DNA from: Trichomonas vaginalis G3
Lineage: Eukaryota; Parabasalia; Trichomonadida; Trichomonadidae
Length of the DNA stretch: 64,000 nt
Direction of reading: 5' to 3'
NCBI RefSeq assembly: GCF_026262505.1
Contig: NC_067205.1
Location: 17,174,001-17,238,000, forward strand
Shown: in pieces, positions 57,305 through 64,000 of the stretch
Position numbering within the stretch: the first letter of the stretch is position 1
Layout: each line of letters opens with the position of its first letter
Position numbers and translations under genes: made by a program
The notes under the pieces: model-generated
The model's input: the letters and a program-made list of their open reading frames with translations, nothing else
What the model was told of the DNA's origin: nothing
The model's database searches: none

Positions 57305-57457
57305 ATGAACAATACAGCATTGAGACAAATGGGTTCAAGATGGATTTGTCGGCTTCCAGCAGTTACACAACGTGTTTGTCAAGTTCTTCCTATACCTCAG
57401 GAAGTTTTAGACCGACTTAAAAAACAACAACAACCAGTTGAAAACAAACCAAACTAA
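57305..57457 (+). CDS. Small basic protein of 50 residues
   Basis: The frame runs from ATG 57305 to TAA 57457. It carries Arg, Trp and Cys in its first half (QMGSRWICRLPAVTQRV) and is Gln-rich at the end. The 17 bases before its ATG (TTTTTTACTGAGATGAA) are repeated exactly before the next gene, which supports both as real genes. It may be a core or packaging protein; this is a guess. Confidence 0.6.
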   Translation: MNNTALRQMGSRWICRLPAVTQRVCQVLPIPQEVLDRLKKQQQPVENKPN

Positions 57458-57476
57458 AATTTTTTACTGAGATGAA

Positions 57477-58061
57477 ATGACCGAAGAAGTTGAAACGGTA
57501 GATTTGACACCACAAACAAAAAGTTCAGAACCATTGTCAAAACCTGTCAAAGAACTTACAGATGAAGAGAAAAATTCAATAATAGAAAGTGCCAGGTCTG
57601 GAAATACAAACCCTAACTATAAAGTCACTTTTCATAGAAATGGAACGGCTAGTATCTCAAAAAAGAAACAGACTCTCACAAATAAAATATTGAAGTCTGA
57701 AGGAGCTTTCGAGACAACAGATGGAAAAGTTTACTTCACCGACCAACAGTTCATTATAGAACATCTCATTGACTTAGAGTCGAAATATTCTAAACTTTAC
57801 AACAAACACAAAAAGTTGAAAGGAAAACAAAAACAAATGGCATATGATATTTACGAAGATGTTGACGACACAACTGTTCCTGCAAGTGAAGTAAAGTCAG
57901 AGGAACCGAAAAGTGACGAAAAACCAATAGAAGAAGGGGAGCCAAAAACTGAAGAAAAACCAAAACCAAAGGTTAGTTTTCAAACTAAACCAAGCCAACC
58001 TTCATTAGCTGGTATGGGTTGGCGTCAAAGGCTTATGGCAGCGGGAGGTTATGTAAAGTAA
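57477..58061 (+). CDS. Maverick protein, acidic/Lys-rich, unknown
   Basis: A 194-residue protein with acidic, flexible ends (KSEEPKSDEKPIEEGEPK) around a charged helical centre (ILKSEGAFETTDGKVYFTDQ, SKYSKLYNKHKKLKG). It ends in a basic, Gly-rich patch (GWRQRLMAAGGYVK). No known domain. It sits between the minor virion proteins and the polymerase. It shares its exact upstream sequence with the 50-residue gene. Confidence 0.7.
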   Translation: MTEEVETVDLTPQTKSSEPLSKPVKELTDEEKNSIIESARSGNTNPNYKVTFHRNGTASISKKKQTLTNKILKSEGAFETTDGKVYFTDQQFIIEHLIDLESKYSKLYNKHKKLKGKQKQMAYDIYEDVDDTTVPASEVKSEEPKSDEKPIEEGEPKTEEKPKPKVSFQTKPSQPSLAGMGWRQRLMAAGGYVK

Positions 58062-58092
58062 AGAAAAAATATATTTTTTTATTTTTATAAAA

Positions 58093-60246
58093 ATGCCCCC
58101 ATATAGAATGGATAGAAAGTCTGCTAGAATAAAAGCAGAGTTGCAAAGATATGGTTGGAGAGTTTCGAAGAATTTTAAATATAGGAAGGGAAGACCCATA
58201 AAAGTCTATGACAAATTGTCTGGTCTTCGCTACGAAATGGATTTGGAAACAGCACGTGCCAATTATCCAAACAGACTAGAGAGGTTAGAAGAAGAACGTC
58301 TTATGGACATGCCTTTCGATGTTAGTGAACCTCAAGTTGAAGGACACGACGGCTTTGCCAGATTCTACTGGAAACATGACAAACAATTGAATCCTTTGAG
58401 GAGGAAAAAAGGAAAAGGTGAAGACGCACATGCCCCCATGGAAAGAACAAGATATGCATATGAAAAGTATCGCGAGGTTAGAAGTAAAATTGGACAAGGT
58501 GGAGACTTTACAGTAAAATTTGACGAAGGAAAGAACAAAGAAGGCTTCATGGGTGTACTTGCTGCAATTCAAGACGGAAATAAGAAAGGATACAATCTCA
58601 GATTGACCATAACAGATTTGGATGGTCACATTTACTATGCACATGGCAATGTCACAACAGCCGCAAAACTTCTTGACGCTTTCAAGACTACAAAGAGAGA
58701 ACAAATGGCTGACTCGGACTCAGACATTTTGAATGCAATTGAAGGAATTGCAAGTGTAAAGTTCGAATGGTACCAACCTAACCCTCAAGCAGTCAGACAA
58801 CATGCTGGGTATTTCCCCTTCAGAAATAAGTCTGACATTGACTTAACCAGGTATGGAATTTACAATTCAATTGAAACAATTGTCAATGAACCTTGTATTC
58901 TTACATGTCTCAGGAACTCTGGTCTTGTTACAGATGAGAAAATGAAGTATCTTGAGTCATGTGTGAAGACAAGGTACATTCTCAGAGGTCAATTGGCAAA
59001 AATTGCACCGTTGGCAAATGTCAATATCCGAGTCAACATACCTACAGCTAAAGGTTCTTCACATGACGACTATGTTGTTGACAAAGACTTACCATGGTTG
59101 AAGATTGTAATCGTCCACAACCACTTCATGTTGAACGAAAGTCTTACAAACCCATTGTTCGGAAAAGGCAAGTGCAACATTGTCAGAGCTGTTAACATTC
59201 TTTTCGAGAAAGGTTTGTTGGAACCGATTCCAGATGACAAGCTGACAGAAACTTTTGTACCAAAAGACGAAACAAACTTTTCATTGTTAGCAAGACCAAA
59301 AGTTGTTCCAGACAAAGTTATAGCACAAAAGAAGTACACAGTTCCAAAAGGAGTTGGATTGTTCGGATACCAACCTGAACCAGAAGAACTTCCAATGAGG
59401 TTGCAAGAACTTCAAGATGCTATAAACAAACTTCCATTGAGACATCCAATCGACGTCAAATTGTATTGGAGAGCATCAGAGTTAGGTCAGAAGGTTTTAT
59501 ATGAAACAGGTTGCTTTGACGATGTTTATGAGATAACAGGAGGAGTTTCTCAGAAGATACGAGACTCACTTGAATTTCCACGAACTGGACCGATTGGATG
59601 CGACAAGTTCGACTCATATGAAAAAATATACTATGTCGACCTTAACGCCGCATACATGAGGTTCGTCCAATATATCCCGACTGGAATTCCAAACGAAGAT
59701 GGTGAGTTCCCAGGAAGGAACTATACAGTTGGAAAAGTCATACAACAACTGTATGATATTAGGAAAGCTTCAAACCCCAAACTTGCAATGACATTAAAAT
59801 TGCTTATGAATTCGACATGGGGGTATTCCATTCAAAAACCTCAAGAGATGAAGAGTAAACATTATGAGAAGGTCGACAACTTTGTTGAAAGGTTTTCTCC
59901 TTTTGTTTTGAAGTACGAATTCACTCAAGGTCAAAGTGGCTTAGTAACCACATTAAAACCTATTGTCGAACATTGGTCTTACCCTCAGTTCGCAAAAGCA
60001 GTCCTTGACGAGTACAACAAATTCTTCTCCGAAGTCAAATCCAAAGTCAAGGTTTACTATGAGAACATCGACGCACTCATGACGAACGAAGAAGGCTATA
60101 ACAAACTCATTGAAATGGGTATGGTCGGTGAGAAGATGGGTCAATTCAAATTGGACAAAATTTTCACCGAAGTTCATGTAATATCGAAAAGGAAATATTG
60201 GGGCATACTTGAAGACGGCACAGAAATAAAACATTGCATGAAATAA
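58093..60246 (+). CDS. DNA polymerase B (protein-primed type), probably truncated
   Basis: A 717-residue protein. Motif A is YYVDLNAAYM (D516), motif B KLLMNSTWGYS (K569-S579) and motif C VYYENIDALM (N658, D660), with KRKYW near 699-703. A large N-terminal region of about 500 residues precedes the palm. I find no exonuclease DxE block, and the segment between motifs A and B is short. The protein ends at GTEIKHCMK, soon after motif C, so the C-terminal thumb seems lost. Motif C has N where catalytic D is expected (YxDTDS class). It replicates Maverick DNA in intact elements; activity here is doubtful. The start follows a TTTTTATAAAAATG box. Confidence 0.88.
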   Translation: MPPYRMDRKSARIKAELQRYGWRVSKNFKYRKGRPIKVYDKLSGLRYEMDLETARANYPNRLERLEEERLMDMPFDVSEPQVEGHDGFARFYWKHDKQLNPLRRKKGKGEDAHAPMERTRYAYEKYREVRSKIGQGGDFTVKFDEGKNKEGFMGVLAAIQDGNKKGYNLRLTITDLDGHIYYAHGNVTTAAKLLDAFKTTKREQMADSDSDILNAIEGIASVKFEWYQPNPQAVRQHAGYFPFRNKSDIDLTRYGIYNSIETIVNEPCILTCLRNSGLVTDEKMKYLESCVKTRYILRGQLAKIAPLANVNIRVNIPTAKGSSHDDYVVDKDLPWLKIVIVHNHFMLNESLTNPLFGKGKCNIVRAVNILFEKGLLEPIPDDKLTETFVPKDETNFSLLARPKVVPDKVIAQKKYTVPKGVGLFGYQPEPEELPMRLQELQDAINKLPLRHPIDVKLYWRASELGQKVLYETGCFDDVYEITGGVSQKIRDSLEFPRTGPIGCDKFDSYEKIYYVDLNAAYMRFVQYIPTGIPNEDGEFPGRNYTVGKVIQQLYDIRKASNPKLAMTLKLLMNSTWGYSIQKPQEMKSKHYEKVDNFVERFSPFVLKYEFTQGQSGLVTTLKPIVEHWSYPQFAKAVLDEYNKFFSEVKSKVKVYYENIDALMTNEEGYNKLIEMGMVGEKMGQFKLDKIFTEVHVISKRKYWGILEDGTEIKHCMK

Positions 60247-60268
60247 AAAATTTTTATTCGAATTTGAA

Positions 60269-60514
60269 TTAAAATGTGGGAATTCTTGGGAACGGGAAAG
60301 GCTTATTTACTTGAGGAACAGGTAAAGGTGGTGGAGGTGGAGGTGGTGGCAACCAGTCCATTTTATATTCCTTCCTAGCTAATTTCCGTTTAATTTCATG
60401 GTCGCCCTCGGAGTCTTTGAATCGGACAGGTCGAGTTACACCATTCTTGGTCTCAAACTCATATATAACCTGTTTGTCTGTATTTTCATCGACTATGGCA
60501 CGAGACACAAACAT
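60269..60514 (-). CDS. Small Maverick protein with Pro-rich C-terminus
   Basis: About 81 residues from ATG 60514. The frame is open a little further upstream without an ATG. The first half is charged with a beta-like segment (VIYEFETKNGVTRPVRFKD). The second half has eight consecutive prolines and further prolines. It converges on the polymerase gene and diverges from the 60,545 gene with 30 bases between starts. No family recognised. Confidence 0.6.
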   Translation of the reverse strand: MFVSRAIVDENTDKQVIYEFETKNGVTRPVRFKDSEGDHEIKRKLARKEYKMDWLPPPPPPPPLPVPQVNKPFPFPRIPTF

Positions 60515-60544
60515 TGACCAAACGGACAAAAAGTGTCATTTCAG
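60515..60544. promoter_or_regulatory. 30-base divergent promoter
   Basis: Separates the starts of the minus gene (60514) and the plus gene (60545). On the plus strand TCATTTCAGATG gives an initiator directly before the ATG. The sequence TGACACTTTTTG (minus strand, near 60530) recurs in other spacers of this element (near 63640 and 63895). Confidence 0.5.
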
Positions 60545-60808
60545 ATGGTCACGCAGCCAATCGCATTCGAGCACTTCGAAGAAGCCTTACGTTCCAAGGG
60601 AGAGGGTGTCTGGTGCAAGGCAGAGGTCATGAAACTCTACGAGCAGTACATCCTCAATGCCTGGGAGGACAAATCGTCCTTGGATTGGCAATTCTACCAA
60701 CTCCTCTGGGACGACCTCCTACGCAACTGGGATGACGAAAGAGTCCAATTCAGGGGTCAGGAACTACTTGTCCAAATTCTCATTAATTTAAGCCGCTTAC
60801 GCAACTAA
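60545..60808 (+). CDS. Small helical Maverick protein
   Basis: An 87-residue all-helical protein (IAFEHFEEALRSKGEGVW, QFYQLLWDDLLRNW) from ATG 60545. The frame continues 4 codons upstream from a GTG, but the ATG follows the initiator TCATTTCAG, so I use it. GC content is higher than in the surroundings, as in all genes of this right-hand block. Function unknown. Confidence 0.7.
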   Translation: MVTQPIAFEHFEEALRSKGEGVWCKAEVMKLYEQYILNAWEDKSSLDWQFYQLLWDDLLRNWDDERVQFRGQELLVQILINLSRLRN

Positions 60809-60858
60809 AAAAACTAAATTTACTTGGGGTTTCCCCCTAAAATAAAATTTTTTTACTC

Positions 60859-61548
60859 TTAGAACCACTCGAGGTTCTCCTTACGGTTGTTGAGCTTGTC
60901 ACCGTCAATGTGTCTGACCTTCGTCTTCTTGTTTGGATTTGGAACCCATTGCATACCGACAAGCCTTCCCATGGAAATTGTACCGTAATTTCGAAGGGTA
61001 AGGGTCAAGTGTCCCAAGTTGTTGAGGACTGGGGTAAGAACCTTGCCTGTCTCCTTGTTGCGGATTTGATATGGGTAGGGTTGGGAAATTTCGTAACCGT
61101 CATCGGCAACAAGGGTTGCCCAAACTTCCTCTTCTTCGTGTTTCTCTTCTTCCTCTTCTTCCTCTTCTTCCTCTTCTTTGATAATACCTTCGGCAATTCT
61201 GTGTTCACGAAGTACGGTGTTGCATGTTCTGTCCTTTCCGAGTACCTTCCAGATGGCGTCTATCTCTTCGAAGAAACGGTAGATGAGTCTGGCAAGGTCT
61301 CGGTTCTCTCTCGCGTAAATGCGCAAGGTTTCCGTCAAATCATTCAGGCATTTCTCATTGGAAGCTTGGTTCATGAGGACATCGGCTTTGAGCTTGGTCA
61401 TCTCTGACATAAGACTACTTTGGAGAGTCTTAACGGTGTTTGTCAGATGAGCTTTCAAATTCAAAATTTGAATTTGAACTGGGCGCTTGTCTGGCAACAT
61501 TGAAAGGACATCTGCTATTGTGTTCGGCTTCGGTGCTTGTTCGGACAT
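60859..61548 (-). CDS. Coiled-coil protein with C-terminal half HNH nuclease motif
   Basis: A 229-residue protein. Residues 25-105 are helical and probably coiled-coil, residues 124-141 are a run of Glu, and residues 145-229 resemble HNH homing-type nucleases. The signature is RHIDGDKLNNRKENLEW (H213, N220/N221), preceded by GRLVGMQWVPNP as in NUMOD/HNH families. The protein stops right after EWF, so the last His of HNH enzymes is missing and activity is doubtful. TCATTTTTTCG precedes the ATG (host-type initiator). It could act in element processing or be a DNA-binding relic. Confidence 0.75.
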   Translation of the reverse strand: MSEQAPKPNTIADVLSMLPDKRPVQIQILNLKAHLTNTVKTLQSSLMSEMTKLKADVLMNQASNEKCLNDLTETLRIYARENRDLARLIYRFFEEIDAIWKVLGKDRTCNTVLREHRIAEGIIKEEEEEEEEEEEKHEEEEVWATLVADDGYEISQPYPYQIRNKETGKVLTPVLNNLGHLTLTLRNYGTISMGRLVGMQWVPNPNKKTKVRHIDGDKLNNRKENLEWF

Positions 61549-61580
61549 CGAAAAAATGAAGTGGTTTGAGAATGACGGTT

Positions 61581-62165
61581 TTACTTCAAAAAGCTTGTTA
61601 TGACGGTTAAGTCATACAACAAGTTTAAAATAATATCTTGTTCTTCTTCTGAACGTTTGTTGTCTCTTCCGATAAAAGTTTCGAACATGAGAACCAAAAA
61701 ACGTTTTTTGAGATTGCGAAAGAGTTCAGGCAAACGTTCATATTCTGGATATGTTGGGAGCAGTTCAAAACATCTGAGCTGACTTTCGGACAAAATTGGG
61801 ACAATGTCAGAAAATTCATCTTTGGTCGGACTGCTTGAAGGTAAGTCCCTTACATGTAAGTAGCTCTGGTAAAGTCTTCTCATTTCTGCTAACTTTTGGA
61901 GTATAGCTTCGTAGTTTAGAAGTTTTAATTTTAAATGTCTTATTCCACTCTTGACATCTAAACGGTAACTATCCATGAGGTCAAGAGTAGCTTTGGTAGC
62001 TTTAAGTGGAGCTATCTGTTCCTTGACTCCTGCAATTTTGGTTGCAATTGTGGTTTGAGCTCCTTCAAGTTCGCCGTCTATGTCGTTCTCAACGCCTTCA
62101 ACCATGGCTTGAAACTCTTCATCGGTCCATTGAGATTGGTGTGGGACGAATTTAACTTGCTTCAT
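61581..62165 (-). CDS. Maverick protein, helical, unknown
   Basis: A 194-residue, mostly helical protein (IAGVKEQIAPLKATKATL, AILQKLAEMRRLYQSYLHV) with coiled-coil character and no recognised domain. The start is well supported by TCATTTTTTGAATG on the minus strand. It lies 32 bases upstream of the HNH-like gene on the same strand. Confidence 0.7.
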   Translation of the reverse strand: MKQVKFVPHQSQWTDEEFQAMVEGVENDIDGELEGAQTTIATKIAGVKEQIAPLKATKATLDLMDSYRLDVKSGIRHLKLKLLNYEAILQKLAEMRRLYQSYLHVRDLPSSSPTKDEFSDIVPILSESQLRCFELLPTYPEYERLPELFRNLKKRFLVLMFETFIGRDNKRSEEEQDIILNLLYDLTVITSFLK

Positions 62166-62192
62166 TCAAAAAATGAAAAAAAATGTTTTTAC

Positions 62193-62582
62193 TCAAAACG
62201 TTAAGGTTGACTGAACTGGTTGGATGTCGCCTTCACAGGTTATGTAGAACGGCTGACCCGAGAAGTGAAGGAGAGACTGAATTGCCAATTTCATATGGGG
62301 TAGGGGGTTCTCCTTGTTTGGTATTTTTATCCAAGGACGTTTGTTTAGGAACTTAACAAGAGCTTCTCTTTTGGCGTCCTTTATGCCATCGTAGGCTGTC
62401 CCGTCTGGTATTTGAATTGGAATTCCAGTCGAAGTCTCGAGCTGAAGTGTAGACCTTCCAGAAATAGTGGTGAACTTGACCTTGGGCTTCATTACCCTGC
62501 GCAAGTACTGCTTAACAACTTCATTTATCTCTATAAGGTAAATTGCCTCGTCAAATCCTTCTGGTATTCCGAGTCCTTCCAT
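62193..62582 (-). CDS. Maverick protein, unknown, about 129 residues
   Basis: The frame is open far upstream, but that part is made of a 22-base tandem repeat, so I start at ATG 62582 (MEGLGIPEGFDEAIY). The protein has helical and basic segments (VVKQYLRRVMKPKVKF, DAKREALVKFLNKRPWIKI). No domain recognised. The spacer to the divergent gene at 62,833 is 250 bases. Confidence 0.6.
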   Translation of the reverse strand: MEGLGIPEGFDEAIYLIEINEVVKQYLRRVMKPKVKFTTISGRSTLQLETSTGIPIQIPDGTAYDGIKDAKREALVKFLNKRPWIKIPNKENPLPHMKLAIQSLLHFSGQPFYITCEGDIQPVQSTLTF

Positions 62583-62832
62583 CCGACAGGAAAATATTTT
62601 CCCGACAACTGGAAAAAAATTTCCCGACGACAGGAAGAACTCTTCCAGTTGTCCGTCCGTAAACCATTCAAATTTTCGAAAATTGAGAACTTTTGGTCGA
62701 ACTTCAGAAAAAGTTTTTCCTTCCGACAGGAAAGGTTTTTCCTTCCGACAGGAAAGGTTTTTCCTTCCGACAGGAAAGGTTTTTCCTTCCGACAGGAAAG
62801 GTTTTTCCTTCCGACGGTTAAGCCACAAACAG
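62583..62832. repeat. Divergent spacer with 22-base tandem repeat
   Basis: About five tandem copies of a 22-base unit (CCTTCCGACAGGAAAGGTTTTT), at about 62709-62815. Each holds a short imperfect palindrome (CCTTCC...GGAAAGG). Related words TTCCCGACAAC and TCCGACAGG recur to the left, near 62582-62640. It separates the starts of genes at 62582 (minus) and 62833 (plus). The repeat is likely regulatory or a recombination by-product. Confidence 0.85.
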
Positions 62833-63411
62833 ATGTCCGACGTACCACCAACCGAGCCCATTCCCAAACCAGAGGAACCTAAAGCACCAGCCCCTGCACC
62901 TCAGCAACCTCAGTTCCAGCAAGTCCCTCCACCAAATTACTACCAATTTCCACCTCAAGGTTACTACCTACCACAAGGCTTCCCGAACTACCCTCCTCCT
63001 CAGCCTATGCCTTACTTCCCCAACCCTTGGATGTTTATGCAAAACCCTGCCCCACAATTCCAATCTCAATCCAAGAGAGACCAAGAGTTCGAGGAAGGTC
63101 TGAACCGCTTACGCAAAGAGTATGCTACTACCCCAATGGAAGAAGACAGGCTTTCAGTCTCTTCCCTCAAATCGACCGATTCGACTCGTACCACAGATTC
63201 GGTTCGTGACCGTGAAGACTACCTCAAGCAGTCTGAGAGACTCTTCATCCTACAACCATTTACAGTTGGAGCTCTCAAGAACATGCGCAATTACGAAGGT
63301 CAGACACCAGCTGGAGACCGCAAAACAGACGTACTCGCAAGAGCAGTCCAACTGGTCAAGACAAAGACTGAGATAGTCGACTTCATTCTTGCAGCTTGCC
63401 CATACAAGTAA
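62833..63411 (+). CDS. Proline-rich Maverick protein
   Basis: A 192-residue protein from ATG 62833. The frame upstream is only tandem repeat. The first 80 residues are Pro/Gln/Tyr-rich (PPNYYQFPPQGYYLPQGFPN). The rest is charged with Ser-rich and helical parts (SVSSLKSTDSTRTTDSVRD). Similar Pro-rich proteins are common as scaffold or virion components, but no family is identified. Confidence 0.7.
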   Translation: MSDVPPTEPIPKPEEPKAPAPAPQQPQFQQVPPPNYYQFPPQGYYLPQGFPNYPPPQPMPYFPNPWMFMQNPAPQFQSQSKRDQEFEEGLNRLRKEYATTPMEEDRLSVSSLKSTDSTRTTDSVRDREDYLKQSERLFILQPFTVGALKNMRNYEGQTPAGDRKTDVLARAVQLVKTKTEIVDFILAACPYK

Positions 63412-63439
63412 AAAAATAAACAATTACGAGTTAAACTTT

Positions 63440-63640
63440 TTATTCTTTCTTTTCTGAGTTGTTTAGAGCTGGTTTCTCTTGTAGAAACCTTTCGTACTCT
63501 TCCATGGTCATGTAATTGCGAATTTGGTACGCAATTCCAGGTTCGTTGTTTTTGAACCTTACGTATGTAACGCTTCCATCCTCCTCAGGGAAGTAAGCTG
63601 CTAACATCTGACCAAGTTTTCTCGGTGACTCGGAGCTCAT
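63440..63640 (-). CDS. Small Maverick protein
   Basis: A 66-residue protein from ATG 63640 (MSSESPRKLGQ), with an acidic middle and a KPALNNSEKKE end. The frame is open 4 codons further without ATG. No domain. Same start style as neighbours (MSE/MSS). Confidence 0.5.
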   Translation of the reverse strand: MSSESPRKLGQMLAAYFPEEDGSVTYVRFKNNEPGIAYQIRNYMTMEEYERFLQEKPALNNSEKKE

Positions 63641-63692
63641 TAAAAATGTCACTTTTTAAACGTTAAGTTTTTAGTCTTATTTTACCCTTTGT

Positions 63693-63887
63693 TTACCCTT
63701 TGTTTACCCTTTGTTTGTCAATGTAGTATTGGAGTGCAATTTCTCCAAATTCTCTGTGTCGGAGTTCTTCAGCATTTTCCAAGGTGTACCTGGAGAACTC
63801 AAAGAAGTTGTCAAGAAGATACTGCCATGCTGCTCTTCTGAGTTCGTCGGTATTTTGGAAGTGTTGCACCTTCGAGTCTTCGGACAT
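63693..63887 (-). CDS. Small helical Maverick protein
   Basis: A 64-residue protein from ATG 63887 (MSEDSKVQHF). An upstream in-frame ATG (63926) exists, but the initiator TGTCATTTTTTTC sits directly before 63887. Helical, charged, ends RVNKG. Downstream is a tandem repeat of TTTACCCTTTG (about 63680-63715). Function unknown. Confidence 0.55.
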   Translation of the reverse strand: MSEDSKVQHFQNTDELRRAAWQYLLDNFFEFSRYTLENAEELRHREFGEIALQYYIDKQRVNKG

Positions 63888-63931
63888 GAAAAAAATGACA
63901 CTTTTTCTATTAAACCGTTTTGGCATTTCTC

Positions 63932-64000
63932 ATGAGTGAGTATAGTTCTGCCGAACCATTGGAAGAGAAGAAGTACCCTTGCTGGCAAAAGACAAAAATA
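63932..64000 (+). CDS. Start of a Maverick gene cut by the window end
   Basis: An ATG at 63932 opens a frame of 23 codons to the last base, beginning MSEYSSAEPLEEKKYPC. It is divergent from the 63,887 gene with 44 bases between starts. It starts MSE like its neighbours. No domain visible yet. Confidence 0.5.
   Translation, partial: MSEYSSAEPLEEKKYPCWQKTKI

Larger units (their letters stand above)
51942..64000. mobile_element. Maverick/Polinton element, partial (cut by window end)
   Basis: The block carries the hallmark genes of Mavericks: rve integrase, B-family DNA polymerase and virion-like small genes, plus an adenine methyltransferase. Genes are tightly packed with short divergent promoters, unlike the flanking host DNA. 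The left boundary is inferred at the abrupt change from the A run to GGTAGTGGGGCTTCC (51942). The right end is beyond the window, so terminal repeats and the target duplication cannot be verified. Frameshifts in several genes show this copy is decaying. Mavericks are very abundant in T. vaginalis. Confidence 0.85.

Noticed and set aside
60910-61407. 165-codon plus-strand frame
   Set aside because: Antisense shadow of the HNH-like gene, with FFFLFF text from the Glu codons.
62412-62882. 156-codon plus-strand frame across the 22-base repeat
   Set aside because: It overlaps a better minus-strand gene and consists largely of repeat.

Overview
The window looks like nuclear DNA of a trichomonad parasite, most like Trichomonas vaginalis. 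Four things support this. The DNA is very AT-rich with sparse, apparently intronless genes. Many start codons sit 4-12 bases after a trichomonad-type initiator (TCA followed by pyrimidine and A/T). The gene content is typical: a CAMK-like kinase, a Myb protein, RIC-type iron-sulfur repair, type I surface proteins with a shared cytoplasmic tail, and C1 and S28 peptidase relatives. The window is also packed with DNA transposons, including part of a Maverick/Polinton. The species is inferred from gene style, not from a database match.

Layout. 1-2,000: minisatellite of 12/24-base words in 335-base higher-order units. 3,152-4,362: arm of a palindromic element beside a frameshifted DDE integrase gene. 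4,991-5,171: three abutting hairpins. 5,695-5,768: tRNA-Lys. 6,187-10,451: two paralogous surface proteins. 11,309-12,559: a giant palindrome. 12,701-13,972: HxxxD acyltransferase-like gene. 15,321-15,633: five back-to-back hairpins. 16,269: Myb gene. 18,131-19,880: nested palindrome built of hairpin repeats. 20,128-20,275: GC-rich candidate structured RNA. 20,368-21,407: TTAA-flanked element. 23,647: RIC gene. 24,938: tRNA-Met. 25,546-31,501: integrase transposon whose inverted arms hold a 121-base minisatellite (4 versus 23 copies). 31,940: protein kinase. 33,970-42,627: complete MULE with 8-base target duplication, transposase, accessory gene and 17 copies of a 167-base satellite. 43,726-46,667: broken S28 peptidase gene split by a MITE. 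49,092-50,393: cathepsin-like protein without catalytic residues.

From about 51,942 to the right edge lies one end of a Maverick. Left to right it carries a DNA adenine methyltransferase, a small membrane protein, virion-like small proteins, a putative capsid protein, a phage-collar fibre, an integrase, a protein-primed-type DNA polymerase B, and a block of small coiled-coil, HNH and proline-rich genes. Several are frameshifted, so this copy is decaying. Its left genes share a TTTTTA...AAATG start motif, while several right-block genes use a host-type TCATTTTTT initiator. This suggests two expression classes.

The least explained signals are the tight hairpin arrays at 15.3 and 5.0 kb, the satellites housed inside two unrelated transposons, the two-class promoter layout of the Maverick, and the folded GC-rich island at 20.1 kb. 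All calls come from reading the sequence. No search, alignment or folding program was run.
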